From Trinickia terrae (GTDB lineage Bacteria; Pseudomonadota; Gammaproteobacteria; Burkholderiales; Burkholderiaceae): a DNA stretch of 64,000 nt. Below the pieces are notes generated by a model. It did not search any database. It was not told the DNA's origin and saw only the letters and a program-made list of their open reading frames with translations. The stretch is taken from positions 1-64,000 of the forward strand of contig NZ_SWJE01000011.1 of NCBI RefSeq assembly GCF_005144415.1, given 5' to 3'. The first letter of the stretch is position 1. The number at the start of each line of letters is the position of its first letter. Below are positions 8,322 to 17,704 of the stretch, piece after piece. The position numbers and the translations under genes are program-made.

Positions 8322-9506
8322 ATGTCGAACGATCCGATTGTGATTCTCTCCGCAGCCCGTACGCCAGTCGGGCGTTACCAAGGCGGCCTTGCTTCCAAGT
8401 CGGCCACGGAACTAGGGGCAGTGGCAATTCGTGCAGCGGTTGCGCGTGCAGCAATTGATCCCGAGACGGTTGACGAAGCGTATATCGGTTGCGTACTGAC
8501 TGCCGGGCTGGGGCAGGCGCCGGCCCGGCAGGCCGTGCTCGGCGCAGGCTTGCCGCAATCTGTCTCGTCGGTCACCGTCAACAAGGTGTGCGGCTCGGGC
8601 ATGCAAGCGATCCGCTATGCCTACGATGCGCTGGCAAACGGCAGCGCTGACATGGTCGTGGCGGGCGGAATGGAGAGCATGTCCAACGCTCCGTATCTCG
8701 CGATGAAAGCGCGTGGCGGATATCGCGTCGGGCACGCGACGTTCTTCGACCATATGGCTCTGGACGGACTCGAGGATGCTTACGATCGAGGTCGTGCAAT
8801 GGGCGAATTCGGCGAGCAATGTGCATCGCATTATGAGTTCTCGCGCGCCGCGCAGGATACCTACGCGACGGAATCGTTGCTCTGGGCGCGCGAGGCGCAG
8901 GCGGAAGGCCGTTTTGCGTGGGAGTTCGCGCCGGTCGAAGTGCAAACGAAGACGGGCACTGTGCGCGTCGATGCCGACGAACAACCGCAAGCCGTCGATC
9001 CCGCGAAGATCCCGAAACTGAAGCCGGCGTTTCGTGCGGACGGCACGATTACGCCGGCTAATTCGAGTCCGTTGTCGGATGGCGCCGCTGCGCTCGTGCT
9101 GACGCGCATGTCGGTGGCGGAGCGGCTTGGCAAGGCGCCGCTTGCCGTGATTTCTGCGCACACCGCGCATTCACAGGCCCCGGAGTGGTTCACGACCGCG
9201 CCGGTTGGCGCGTTGCGCAAGCTGTATGAGCGCACTGGCTGGCGCGCTCAGGATGTCGACTACTTTGAAATCAACGAGGCGTTCGCCGTGGTGCCGATGG
9301 CCGTCATGCACGAATACGATATCCCACGCAATCGCGTGAACGTGCACGGCGGTGCGTGCGCGATCGGGCATCCGATCGGCGCATCGGGGGCGCGTGTCGT
9401 CGTGACCTTGCTCGGCGTGTTGCGCGAACGTGCCGCGAGGCGCGGTATTGCGACGCTATGCATCGGCGGGGGAGAGGCAACTGCACTAGCCGTCGAGATG
9501 CTTTGA
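8322..9506 (+). CDS. Acetyl-CoA C-acetyltransferase (thiolase)
   Basis: A 394-residue thiolase of normal family length. Catalytic residues are visible: nucleophile C90 (VNKVCGSGMQA), H350 (CAIGHPIGASGAR) and C380 (TLCIGGGEATAL), plus the GGMESMSN loop. It condenses or cleaves acetyl-CoA/acetoacetyl-CoA; a role in fatty-acid or ketone-body breakdown or in PHB synthesis cannot be decided, because no phaB/phaC or bdh genes are adjacent. A TGGAG ribosome binding site precedes the ATG. Expression is probably controlled by the upstream MarR protein. Confidence 0.92.
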   Translation: MSNDPIVILSAARTPVGRYQGGLASKSATELGAVAIRAAVARAAIDPETVDEAYIGCVLTAGLGQAPARQAVLGAGLPQSVSSVTVNKVCGSGMQAIRYAYDALANGSADMVVAGGMESMSNAPYLAMKARGGYRVGHATFFDHMALDGLEDAYDRGRAMGEFGEQCASHYEFSRAAQDTYATESLLWAREAQAEGRFAWEFAPVEVQTKTGTVRVDADEQPQAVDPAKIPKLKPAFRADGTITPANSSPLSDGAAALVLTRMSVAERLGKAPLAVISAHTAHSQAPEWFTTAPVGALRKLYERTGWRAQDVDYFEINEAFAVVPMAVMHEYDIPRNRVNVHGGACAIGHPIGASGARVVVTLLGVLRERAARRGIATLCIGGGEATALAVEML

Positions 9507-9534
9507 CAGGGCTAAGCAGTATGAGCAAGCAGGC

Positions 9535-9574
9535 AAAAAAAAAATGGCCCGCCGACATGGAAGCCGGGCGGGCC
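9535..9574 (-). terminator. Terminator for the leftward two-component operon
   Basis: An 8-bp GC stem (9546-9553 with 9567-9574) is followed, reading leftward, by ten Ts (the A-run at 9535-9544). It lies downstream of the sensor-kinase stop at 9698 and may weakly serve the rightward thiolase gene. Confidence 0.8.
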
Positions 9575-9697
9575 TAGGAGGGTTGGCCTCGAGATAGCCA
9601 GGACCGAATATACGCGGTGATCCGCCTGTGCAGTGCATCCGGTAATGGACCGTAAGCGCTTTCCCGCGTTTGGCGCGATGCAGTTCAATGCCGCGCG

Positions 9698-10975
9698 TCA
9701 ATCTCGCGCGCGTTCGATAGGCAAGACGATCCGTACGTGCAATCCGCCATCGTCGGCGTTCGATACGTCGCAGCGTCCGCCGTGGTCGTGTGCGAGCCGG
9801 GCAACGATCGCAAGCCCGAGGCCGCAATGGCCTTCGCCGCCGCGCGCCGAATCGAGCCGCACGAACGGTTTCATCGCCAGTGCGACTTTGTCTTCCGCGA
9901 TGCCGTCGCCGTGGTCGCGCACGGAGATGATCCAGTCGCTGTCTGTTCGCGACGTCGAAATCTGGACCGGTGGCATTCCATGCTCGAGGGCGTTGTCGAC
10001 GAGGTTCGTGACGAGCCGGTCGATCAGTGTGCGTGGTAGCAGGAAGGCCGGGCCGGCCGTGAGCGAGAGCTCGAACAGAGGTGCGTCCTCTGCATCCTCG
10101 CCGGAGACGGGGAATTGCTCGCGCAAGAATTCGTCGACAGGGATGGGCGGACCCGAGTCGCTCGTTTGGCCGGCAAACTCGAGAAACTGCTGGACGATAT
10201 GCGTCAGCGAATCTATGTCGCGGATGAAGTCCCCGCGTTCCTGCTCCGCGACGGAGACGCTCGCTCGCAGCTTGAGCCGTGTCAGCGGCGCTTTCAGGTC
10301 GTGAGCGACGCCGGCAAGCATGATCGCCTTGTCGGCGTCGGCTTCGTTCAGGCGCCGCATCATGTCGTTGAACGAGTGGATCAGGTCGCGCAATTCCCGC
10401 GGACCGCGTTCACCGACTTCCCGGGGGCGTGAGCCATCGCCGAACGCGCGTGCCGCATCGGCGACGCGTGAGAGCGGACGCTGCATTTGCCAGGCCGCGA
10501 GCAGCGACAGCAGCAGCGCGGCAAGCAGCATCGAGAGCGCTTCGATCACGAAGTTCGGGCGTGGAGGAATGTCCACCGGCGACACGATCCAGGTCGACTT
10601 GCCGGGGAAACGCACCCAAAGGCGCGGCGGACGGGCGTCGTCGACGGCGATTTGCGTGCCGGTCGGCAGGCGGGCGCGCAGATGCTGGACCAGCTCGACG
10701 TAGGGAGCGCCTGTTGGTTCGCGCAACTGAACGGTGCCGGGCATGTTCCAGGTGGGCACGAGGTGCACGTGCAACGCGGGTGCAAGCGTGACATTGCTGG
10801 ATTCTTCGCCGTTTGCGGCCTGAAGCACGAGCAGCAATCCGCGCGCGAAACCATCCACCTCGTGACGTGGCGGTTGTGTGGTTAGCAATGCAAACCATCC
10901 CGCTTGCACCGCGAACAGCACTGCCGTTGAGAGCAACGCCATTCTGCCGAATAGCGTGTTCAACGGGTTCCTCAT
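9698..10975 (-). CDS. EnvZ-type sensor histidine kinase
   Basis: A 425-residue inner-membrane kinase. It has a membrane segment at residues ~12-32, a ~105-residue periplasmic region, a second segment at ~142-162 and a HAMP linker. The H-box has phospho-acceptor H225 (GVAHDLKAPLTRLKLR). ATPase boxes follow: NLVDNALEHG, DHGDGI and GLGLAIVARL. Its ATG overlaps the response-regulator stop by four bases, so the two are coupled. The signal is unknown; architecture resembles osmotic/acid or envelope-stress kinases. Confidence 0.9.
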   Translation of the reverse strand: MRNPLNTLFGRMALLSTAVLFAVQAGWFALLTTQPPRHEVDGFARGLLLVLQAANGEESSNVTLAPALHVHLVPTWNMPGTVQLREPTGAPYVELVQHLRARLPTGTQIAVDDARPPRLWVRFPGKSTWIVSPVDIPPRPNFVIEALSMLLAALLLSLLAAWQMQRPLSRVADAARAFGDGSRPREVGERGPRELRDLIHSFNDMMRRLNEADADKAIMLAGVAHDLKAPLTRLKLRASVSVAEQERGDFIRDIDSLTHIVQQFLEFAGQTSDSGPPIPVDEFLREQFPVSGEDAEDAPLFELSLTAGPAFLLPRTLIDRLVTNLVDNALEHGMPPVQISTSRTDSDWIISVRDHGDGIAEDKVALAMKPFVRLDSARGGEGHCGLGLAIVARLAHDHGGRCDVSNADDGGLHVRIVLPIERARD

Positions 10976-11712
10976 GCGCTAGACACGGCCTCGGCGAGCG
11001 AAGGGGACGGGTTGGCGTCCGGCACGAACACGTAGCCCTTGCCGCGCACCGTCTGCACGTAGCAAGGATTCGACGGGTCATCCTCGATGATGCGGCGCAG
11101 GCGCCAGATGGGCACGTCGAGGCTGCGGTCGCGGAACGCAAGCTCGTCGTGGTGCACGAGGTCGTGTATCAGCACGCGCGACAGCACTTTATACGGGTGA
11201 TTGACGAAGATCTTCAGAAGCGCGAATTCGCTGTCGCGCAACGGGAGCCGGCTGCCGTCGCGCAACAGTGCGCGCGTGGTGAAGTCGAGCTCGAACGGGC
11301 CGAAGCGATATCGGTCGCGTGCTTCCGGCGCACTGGTCGAAGCCGGGCCGCGGCGGCGCAGCACCGTATGGATGCGCGCCAGGAGCTCGCGTGGATCGAA
11401 CGGCTTCGTGATGTAGTCATCGGCGCCTAGTTCGAGACCGACGATCCGATCGGCGACCGACCCTCGCGCGGTGACGAAGATCACCGGGATGTCGTCGCCG
11501 GCCGCGCGCAGCGAGGCGAGCGCGCGCAAGCCGTCGGTGTTCGGCATCATGATGTCGAGGACGACAACCGAGGGCCGCTCGCGCTCGAGGCGCCGGCGCA
11601 AGTTGCTGCCGTCATGCAATACGGACACTTCGAGACCGTTTTCTTTGAGGAACCGGCAAAGGAGATCGCGCACGACCGGATCGTCGTCGACGATAAGGAC
11701 CTGTGTATTCAT
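10972..11712 (-). CDS. OmpR-family response regulator
   Basis: A 246-residue regulator: receiver domain at residues 1-120 with acidic pocket D10/D11, phospho-acceptor D53 (VVVLDIMMPN), T-A at the switch and K in DYITKPF; then a winged-helix OmpR/PhoB DNA-binding domain (about 140-235, ending VRGKGYVFVPD). It is the first gene of a two-gene operon with the overlapping sensor kinase. Confidence 0.92.
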   Translation of the reverse strand: MNTQVLIVDDDPVVRDLLCRFLKENGLEVSVLHDGSNLRRRLERERPSVVVLDIMMPNTDGLRALASLRAAGDDIPVIFVTARGSVADRIVGLELGADDYITKPFDPRELLARIHTVLRRRGPASTSAPEARDRYRFGPFELDFTTRALLRDGSRLPLRDSEFALLKIFVNHPYKVLSRVLIHDLVHHDELAFRDRSLDVPIWRLRRIIEDDPSNPCYVQTVRGKGYVFVPDANPSPSLAEAVSSA

Positions 11713-11813
11713 GCGCCGGATTGTAGATCGGCGGGAGTGGCCGGCGCGGAGTTGTTTTCTTTCCGATCCTTACGCTACCGGCAAATCCGGGGTGATTCTC
11801 GGACAACCTGGAG

Positions 11814-11839
11814 AAAAAAGGCCCGCAATCAAGCGGGCC
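11814..11839 (-). terminator. Rho-independent terminator (leftward)
   Basis: Stem GGCCCGC (11820-11826) with GCGGGCC (11833-11839), 6-nt loop. Reading leftward it is followed by six Ts (the A-run at 11814-11819). It lies 250 bp downstream of the hypothetical gene at 12089-12448. Confidence 0.75.
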
Positions 11840-12088
11840 CAAAAGCGCACACGTGGGCGGTCCTCTGCCTCACGATTCAAGTCTATCGACAGTCGGGCAA
11901 GGCGACTGTCAAGCATTGTCAAGCGGTGTGTAACGAAAGGCGGGTGCCGTTAGCGCAGGGCATATAAGGAGGGTGAAAACCAGTGGACGGCCGAGTCGGC
12001 GGAGGTTGGCGCCGGACTGGCCGTGTTCCTGAAGCTCGAGCGTTTGTGGCTGCGAGCGGTGCGACTCGCGATGTTCGTTCGTTGCGCT

Positions 12089-12448
12089 TTAGCGCCGGAA
12101 CACGCTATTTTCTGCGGAGACAGATTGGCGATCAACGGCTTGCAGCCGCCAGAATCCATCCATGGCTACGTGCTTGTCGAGACTGGACCAGGCTGCGGCG
12201 CCGTGCGCGGTGGATACCCGCTGATGGCGATCGACATGCAGTCCGCGCAACGTGCACAGGGGCACTTCCTCGCTCGGGGCGCACAGTGTGGTGACACCGT
12301 TTTCGTCGCGCATTTCGCCCCAAGGCGGAAGATCGATCCCATCGTGTGATTCCCTCGACCAAACTCGCTCGTCCGTATCGAGCCACAGCACGGCGTAATC
12401 GTGATTGACGGTGGGATCGGAACCGTTAATCAGGATGGTCAGACGCAT
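12089..12448 (-). CDS. Hypothetical protein
   Basis: A 119-residue soluble protein with no signal peptide or membrane segment. The start has a very good ribosome binding site (GGAGGA eight bases before the ATG), the main evidence that it is real, together with a leftward terminator downstream. The N-terminal half (LTILINGSD..VNHDYAVLWLDTDERVWSRESH) is well formed; the last ~40 residues look less protein-like. I do not recognise the family. Confidence 0.6.
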   Translation of the reverse strand: MRLTILINGSDPTVNHDYAVLWLDTDERVWSRESHDGIDLPPWGEMRDENGVTTLCAPSEEVPLCTLRGLHVDRHQRVSTAHGAAAWSSLDKHVAMDGFWRLQAVDRQSVSAENSVFRR

Positions 12449-12608
12449 TTCAGGTCCTCCATGAATATCCGCGGGGCGAGACTTAACAGTCTAGACCTCG
12501 GACTCGTGAATTCAAGTTCACAGAATTCCGGCTTCCTGATGCGCCGCGACGCGTGGTAGGGCGGACGGTATCGATTCGCGAAGCACGGATCGATATGAGG
12601 AATGCTGT

Positions 12609-13214
12609 TCAATAAAGCATGCTCGGCAGCCGCTCGGCCGAATCCTTGTCGTAGGCTTCGGCGTCGAATTCACGGTTGCAAAGGCGCTTGTGCATCTGTC
12701 CCGCGCTAGGCAGCGTCGAGCGCTCGACTTGCCGCTCGGGCTTCCAGAGATGCGAGCGTGCGATGGCCTTCGAGCAATGAAAATACGCCGTGTCGATATG
12801 GACGATGATCGCCGTGCGCGGCAGCTTGCCATCCACTGCGAACGATTCGAGCAGCGCCGCATCGTCGGTGACCGTCGCTCGGCCGTTGACGCGCAGCGTC
12901 TCGCCGACGCCCGGCACCATGAACAGCACCGATACGCGTCCGTCGGCGACGATATTGCGCAGATTGTCGATGCGGTTGTTGCCAGGGCGGTCGGGAATCG
13001 CGAGCGTGCGCTCGTCGACGATTTTCACGAAGCCCGGCGCATCGCCCTTCGGCGAACAGTCGGTGCCGTGTGGCCCTACCGAGGCGAGCACGATGAACGG
13101 CGAAGCTTCGACGAACACACGGTAGTCTTCGTTGAGGTATGGGATTTCTTTCCAAAGTGCGCGCTCGCTCGGCGCGCCGTAGATCGCTTCCAGTTGCTCG
13201 ACGCTTGTCAGCAT
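12609..13214 (-). CDS. PPOX-type FMN-dependent flavoprotein
   Basis: A 201-residue protein of the pyridoxamine-5'-phosphate-oxidase-like split-barrel superfamily. It has FIVLASVGPHGTDCSPKGDAPGF near residue 40, DRPGNNRIDNLRNIVADGRVSVLFMVPG around residues 75-105 and the strand LRVNGRATV. The arrangement is that of the MSMEG_1061-like subfamily, which binds FMN or F420-type flavins; its substrate is unknown. The frame is open upstream, but the ATG at 13214 fits the family start. It is monocistronic. Confidence 0.85.
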   Translation of the reverse strand: MLTSVEQLEAIYGAPSERALWKEIPYLNEDYRVFVEASPFIVLASVGPHGTDCSPKGDAPGFVKIVDERTLAIPDRPGNNRIDNLRNIVADGRVSVLFMVPGVGETLRVNGRATVTDDAALLESFAVDGKLPRTAIIVHIDTAYFHCSKAIARSHLWKPERQVERSTLPSAGQMHKRLCNREFDAEAYDKDSAERLPSMLY

Positions 13215-13390
13215 GTGGGTCGTCCGTGAATGGTGTGGTGTATACCGGATATTGTCTTCGGTATTTTGTATGCCCGATACGCCATCGTGTGGATTGGATA
13301 TTACGGACGTTCTTGCCCCCTTACTTGATGACCGTATCGGCCACACGGCATCCTGCTCGCCGGCCAAGCCGTTGCAGCCGATCGAGCCGA

Positions 13391-13924
13391 TCAGCGGACG
13401 ATGTACCCCCGGTCTTGCATGCAGTCGCCGAACGCGTGCCAGTAGGTGGTCATCGGCGGCTCCGGAGGCGGCAGCGGCGGCATCTGGAGGTTGCTCGCAC
13501 CCGAAACGCTCAATGTCCCCGACGCTCCCGAGGCGCCGAGTGCGAGCGTGGTCGACGACGCCGTGCCTGACGCAGCGGCCGCAGCCGGCCCGGCTGCGGC
13601 GCTGCTGGACGCATTCGCCGCGGCCGCGCTGCTCGCGGCATGTGGGCCGCTTGCCGCCGCGGCTGGCGGCAGCGGCGGCGCCGAAGCGCCATGCCCGGCA
13701 TCGGCGGCGAAATTGATCGGCGTGGTGCGCGTCGGTTTTTGCGGCTGACGGGCGATGTCGACGTGCGTCTGGGATGTCGCCTGGGCGTAGCAAAGGGCGC
13801 TATCGATGCTTTGCTGCGCCGGCGTCTGGCTGCGCGCTGGATAGACCAAAGGCCGCTGTGCGAGTGCGGCCCCGCTGATTGTCAGTAATGCAACGCAAGC
13901 GCACGCCGATATGCGGATGTTCAT
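13391..13924 (-). CDS. Secreted Ala/Ser/Pro-rich protein of unknown function
   Basis: A 177-residue protein with a Sec signal peptide (cleavage likely after A-L-A near residue 22). A ~70-residue low-complexity Ala/Ser/Pro/Gly linker (about 78-150) lies between two conserved-looking ends. The ends have one cysteine each (SALCYAQATSQTHVDIARQ; FGDCMQDRGYIVR), which could form a disulphide. Proteins with a C-terminal W..F..CM..RGY motif are common small exported proteins in Burkholderiaceae, with no known function. It is monocistronic. Confidence 0.65.
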   Translation of the reverse strand: MNIRISACACVALLTISGAALAQRPLVYPARSQTPAQQSIDSALCYAQATSQTHVDIARQPQKPTRTTPINFAADAGHGASAPPLPPAAAASGPHAASSAAAANASSSAAAGPAAAAASGTASSTTLALGASGASGTLSVSGASNLQMPPLPPPEPPMTTYWHAFGDCMQDRGYIVR

Positions 13925-14323
13925 CGTTTTTCTGCTCCCTCAAGCCTGTCGTTGGCGTGACCGTCCGCGGCAACGCGGAAGTGCTCGAATCGCAATGAGC
14001 AAGGTGCGTGCCGCAGCGTTGGGCCGCATGGTCCGTCCGGATCCGCCAGATTGCATGCCGACAGGATACCGCCGCACTTCGGCCCGCGACCGAGAGAGTA
14101 TCGTCATCATCCGCCATCTTTGGCGCGCGCCGCCGGCGACACGAGGCGCGTTGGGTTTTTCGACTACCGGTGGCGCGTCAGCCCGCGCTGATGCCAGCTG
14201 TGCCTCCTCCAACGACGACGATATCGAACGATTCCACAGTGGTTTCGGTGTTGTCTGATTCTGAAACGAAGGTGTTTCCCAGCCTGTTGTTATCGATTGT
14301 TCTGGATGGTTTTCAGTGATGGG
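13925..14323. other. Intergenic region, no gene seen
   Basis: This ~400-bp stretch lies between the secreted Ala-rich protein start and the blh stop. It should hold the promoter of the former. Overlapping small frames on both strands lack ribosome binding sites and family features. Confidence 0.4.
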
Positions 14324-15184
14324 TTACAGCACGTTCAACGGCGTCTTGAGATAGCGGATACCGTTGCTTTCCGGCTCGGGCAGCACCCCGGCGCGGATAT
14401 TCAGTTGAATCGACGGAATGATCAGCGTGGGTTTGCCGAGTGTCGCGTCGCGCGCCGTTCGCATCGCGACGAAATCGGCCTCGGCGATCGTGTCGCGTAC
14501 GTGTATGTTTCCGGCGCGCTGCTCGGCGACGGTGGCGCGCCAGCGCACGTCGCGTCCCGGAGGCGGGTAGTCGTGGCACATATAGAGCTCGGTGTCGTCG
14601 GGCAGGGCGAGCAGCGAGCGGATCGACCCGTATAGCGTGTGGGCGTCGCCGCCCGGAAAGTCGCAACGCGCTGTGCCGACGTCGGGCATGAAGAGCGTGT
14701 CACCGACGAACACCGCGCCCTCGAACCGGAACGCCACGTCGGCAGGCGTATGTCCCGGCACGTGGAGCACGGTGGCTTCGAGCCCGCCGACGCGCAGCGT
14801 CTCGTTGGCCGTGAACAGATGATCGAACTGCGACCCGTCGGGGCGGAACGTCGGTTCGAAATTGAAGACGGGGCCGAAGATCTTCTGCACCGATCGGATG
14901 TGCTCGCCGATTCCGATCAAGCCGCCGAGCTGCTCGCGCAGATACGGTGCGGCCGACAGGTGGTCCGCATGCGCGTGCGTTTCAAGCAGCCACTCGGTTC
15001 GCAACTGCTGCTCGCGAACGTAGCCGATGATCCGGTCGGCGGATACGGTCGACGTGTAGCCGGAGCGCGGCTCGTAGTCGAGCACCGAATCGATGATCGC
15101 GCAGGCGGTGCCTGGGCCGGCGTGGACAACGTAGCTGAGCGTGGATGTCGCTGCATCGTGGAATGCCTGGATCTGGGGTTTCAT
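14324..15184 (-). CDS. blh: Blh/ETHE1-type metallo-beta-lactamase-fold hydrolase
   Basis: A 286-residue MBL-fold protein. It has the metal motif THAHADHLSAAPYL, a second ligand block VLHVPGHTPADVAF, the metal-bridging Asp in FVGDTLF and a late CHDYPPPGRD motif. This pattern matches Blh and persulfide dioxygenases (ETHE1-like), which oxidise glutathione persulfide to sulfite in sulfide detoxification. The usual BigR repressor and sulfite-export genes are not next to it, so the pathway link is inferred from the family. Confidence 0.88.
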   Translation of the reverse strand: MKPQIQAFHDAATSTLSYVVHAGPGTACAIIDSVLDYEPRSGYTSTVSADRIIGYVREQQLRTEWLLETHAHADHLSAAPYLREQLGGLIGIGEHIRSVQKIFGPVFNFEPTFRPDGSQFDHLFTANETLRVGGLEATVLHVPGHTPADVAFRFEGAVFVGDTLFMPDVGTARCDFPGGDAHTLYGSIRSLLALPDDTELYMCHDYPPPGRDVRWRATVAEQRAGNIHVRDTIAEADFVAMRTARDATLGKPTLIIPSIQLNIRAGVLPEPESNGIRYLKTPLNVL

Positions 15185-15742
15185 GGCGTGCCCCTTGTTG
15201 GTTGGGATCGCGGCGCAGCGAATTGACGGCGCGCAAGTTCATGGTAAGCGGGGGATGTCGTTCTAGAAAGTCAATGCGACGACGCAGCGCATCATGAAGC
15301 GCTGCCGCTTTGCAGTGGTCTGAATTGCCGCCGGTTTTTCTCAAAATACAAAGTGATTTTCGAGATAAATGGAGTGCTCAATTGGCTGACTCAATATTTC
15401 TGAAGCTGTCTTATTAATAGGTCGTTGTTAATTTGCAACCGTAAGGTCAATTCAATAATTTGATATAAGCGTTTGATAACGCGAATGGTAATCTATAGTT
15501 TATGTAAATGTCATAAAAAACAATTACTTATGTTGATTTGTTGAATGTATTGTTTCTGTCGTTGAAAAAATGTATTGCGTGATATGCGTATGCCTGCTGT
15601 AAGGGTGGAACGTAGACTCCGGTCTTCGTTAGGCGGTTAAGCAATTGGCTGGACGATCACTGCAAGCGGTCGATTCGGGTGATGCCTCCGTCTTTCCTTA
15701 AACAAGGTCGCAAGGCCGGTCCTTACAAAGGGAGCTTGTCTC
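15185..15742. promoter_or_regulatory. AT-rich island and long 5' region of the porin gene
   Basis: This 558-bp region contains ~250 bp (about 15345-15600) of strikingly AT-rich DNA, rich in T-A runs, in an otherwise GC-rich window, and then a ~140-bp segment of normal composition up to the porin ribosome binding site. It should hold the porin promoter, and the AT-rich part is a likely binding region for nucleoid proteins such as H-NS/BpH3. No gene is seen. Confidence 0.55.
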
Positions 15743-16900
15743 ATGAAAAAAACCCTGATCGTGGCGGCTGTTTCCGCTTCGTTTGCAGTCGCAGCTCACG
15801 CGCAAAGCAGCGTCACGCTGTATGGCGTGCTGGATGCAGGTATTACGTATCAGAGCAATGTCAACGCTGGTACGGCTGCATCGCCGAACGGCAAGTCGCT
15901 GTGGCGCATGGGCAGCGGCATCGACCAAAGCCGCTGGGGCCTGCGCGGCTCGGAAGACCTGGGCGGTGGTTTGAAGGCGATCTTCAACCTCGAAAGCGGG
16001 TTTAACATCGGCAACGGCGATCTTGCCAACAACGGCGGCATGTTCAACCGTCAAGCGTTCGTTGGCCTGTCGAGTGGCTACGGCACGGTTACCCTGGGCC
16101 GTCAGTACGACTCGCTGCAAGACTACCTTGCGCCGTTGACGGCAACGGGCACGTGGGGCGGCACGTATTTCGCGCACCCGGGCAACTTCGACGGCCTGAA
16201 CACGAACGGTGGCTTCTCCGTGAACAACTCGATCAAGTTCGCGAGCGCGAACTATGCGGGCTTCACGTTCGGCGGCACGTACGGTTTCTCGAACAACACG
16301 AACTTTACGAACAACCGCGAGTACAGCGCGGGCGCAGCCTACCAATACCAAGGTCTGCGCGTTGGTCTGGCGTACGCTCAGCAGAACAATCCGAATGCTC
16401 AGAATCCTGCCGGTCAGACGAACGGCGGGGCCTCGAGCGGCGGTGAGTTCTTGGGTTACGCAAGCAATTTCCGCCTGCGTACGTTTGGTGCCGGCGCAGG
16501 CTACACGTTCGGCCCGGCGGAAGTGGGTGTGGCATGGACGCAGGCTCGCGTCGACAACATTGCCTCGGGCGTCCTTGCTGGCTCGGGGTTTCGCCAGAAC
16601 AACTACGAAGTTAACGGTAAGTACAACCTGACTCCGGCTCTGGGTCTGGGCTTGGCTTACACGTTCACGACGGAAAATGGATCGGGTACGGCGAACTCGT
16701 TCAGCACGCGTTTCCACCAGATCGGCGCGCAAGCTGACTACTCGCTGTCGAAGCGCACGGACGTCTATGCTCAGGTCGTGTACCAACACGCAATGGGCGA
16801 CGTGCCGTTCGCATCGATCTACAACGGCGATATCACTACGCCGTCGTCGACCTCGCCGAACCAAACCGCAGCAACGATCGGCCTGCGTCACCGCTTCTAA
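15743..16900 (+). CDS. Burkholderia-type trimeric porin
   Basis: A 385-residue outer-membrane protein. Signal peptide MKKTLIVAAVSASFAVAAHA is followed by the mature start QSSVTLYGVLDAGITY, diagnostic of betaproteobacterial 16-strand general porins (OpcP/OmpC-like). The periplasmic-turn block RWGLRGSEDLGGGLKAIFNLESGF and LGRQYDSL follow, and it ends with the aromatic terminal strand ATIGLRHRF, the BAM recognition signal. It allows passive diffusion of small hydrophilic solutes. A GGGAG ribosome binding site precedes the ATG; a terminator follows. It is probably highly expressed, judging by its codon choice. Confidence 0.95.
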   Translation: MKKTLIVAAVSASFAVAAHAQSSVTLYGVLDAGITYQSNVNAGTAASPNGKSLWRMGSGIDQSRWGLRGSEDLGGGLKAIFNLESGFNIGNGDLANNGGMFNRQAFVGLSSGYGTVTLGRQYDSLQDYLAPLTATGTWGGTYFAHPGNFDGLNTNGGFSVNNSIKFASANYAGFTFGGTYGFSNNTNFTNNREYSAGAAYQYQGLRVGLAYAQQNNPNAQNPAGQTNGGASSGGEFLGYASNFRLRTFGAGAGYTFGPAEVGVAWTQARVDNIASGVLAGSGFRQNNYEVNGKYNLTPALGLGLAYTFTTENGSGTANSFSTRFHQIGAQADYSLSKRTDVYAQVVYQHAMGDVPFASIYNGDITTPSSTSPNQTAATIGLRHRF

Positions 16901-16930
16901 AGCGAAGTCGCTGGTTATCGGTAGTATGAA

Positions 16931-16959
16931 AAAGGGTGCCGGACGCGGCACCCTTTTTT
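16931..16959 (+). terminator. Porin gene terminator
   Basis: Stem GGGTGCC (16934-16940) with GGCACCC (16947-16953), 6-nt loop, then six Ts (16954-16959), 31 bp after the porin stop codon. Confidence 0.92.
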
Positions 16960-17046
16960 CGTTCTGCGCGTGAACTCTTCGACGCGCGATCTCTCTCCTT
17001 CTCGATCTCAGCGCCGCGGCTGGAGATTCGCCGCGGCACACGTGCC

Positions 17047-17454
17047 TCAAAGCGTGAAATCATCAGCCGCTTCCGGCTGGAACACGATCTGATCGACTTT
17101 CAGCGTCTTCACCTGCCCGCTCGGCGGCGTGAAGCGGATCGTGTCGCCGCGCTTGGAGCCGAGCAACGCCAAGCCCACCGGAGAAAACACATTCAACTGA
17201 CCGTTTTCGAAGTTGGCCTGGGGCGGATAGACGACCGTCCATGTCATCGGCTCACCGGTGTCGTTGTCGACGAGGGTCACTTTCGAGTTCATGGTGACGA
17301 CATTGGCCGAGATTTCGCGCGAATCGACAATGCTGGCGCGTTCCATCAGTTCATCCAGCATGTCGAGATAGCCGGCTTGCGGGCTTGCCTGTGCAGCGTG
17401 CTTTTCAAGGCGTGTGACATCGAGTTCCGTAAGGTAGCAAGTCTTCTTTTTCAT
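17047..17454 (-). CDS. rnk: Rnk, regulator of nucleoside diphosphate kinase
   Basis: A 135-residue protein. A short N-terminal region (about 1-50) is followed by a GreA/GreB-type C-terminal FKBP-like domain. Visible motifs are SKVTLVDNDTGEPMTWTVVYP, NVFSPVGLALLGSKRGD and an acidic-hydrophobic C-terminus. Rnk binds RNA polymerase near the secondary channel and affects NDP kinase and polysaccharide synthesis in pseudomonads. The ATG at 17454 is chosen because the family begins here (M-K-K-K). Confidence 0.9.
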   Translation of the reverse strand: MKKKTCYLTELDVTRLEKHAAQASPQAGYLDMLDELMERASIVDSREISANVVTMNSKVTLVDNDTGEPMTWTVVYPPQANFENGQLNVFSPVGLALLGSKRGDTIRFTPPSGQVKTLKVDQIVFQPEAADDFTL

Positions 17455-17704
17455 GATCGGATAGGGCGCAACGGCAGCGGACAGACGCGGGCAGAGGCCG
17501 ACCGCGCAAGCGCTGCCTAATGCGAAAGCAAAAGTAAAGGTAAATGTAAAGGATGGTAGCACGCGAGAGGCGGTATTCACGACCGTCTACGCCTCGATCG
17601 TGGTGTGACCCTAGTGGCAACCGTGTCAAATCTGGCATCGCGGGCTCGTTTCTCATTACCGGGTATCGTTGTGAATGTATCCAACCGGTTATCGAGGAGA
17701 CGAC

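Noticed and set aside
12023-12349. A 108-codon plus-strand frame opposite the hypothetical gene at 12089-12448
   Set aside because: The minus-strand gene has a strong ribosome binding site and a terminator; the plus frame has neither.
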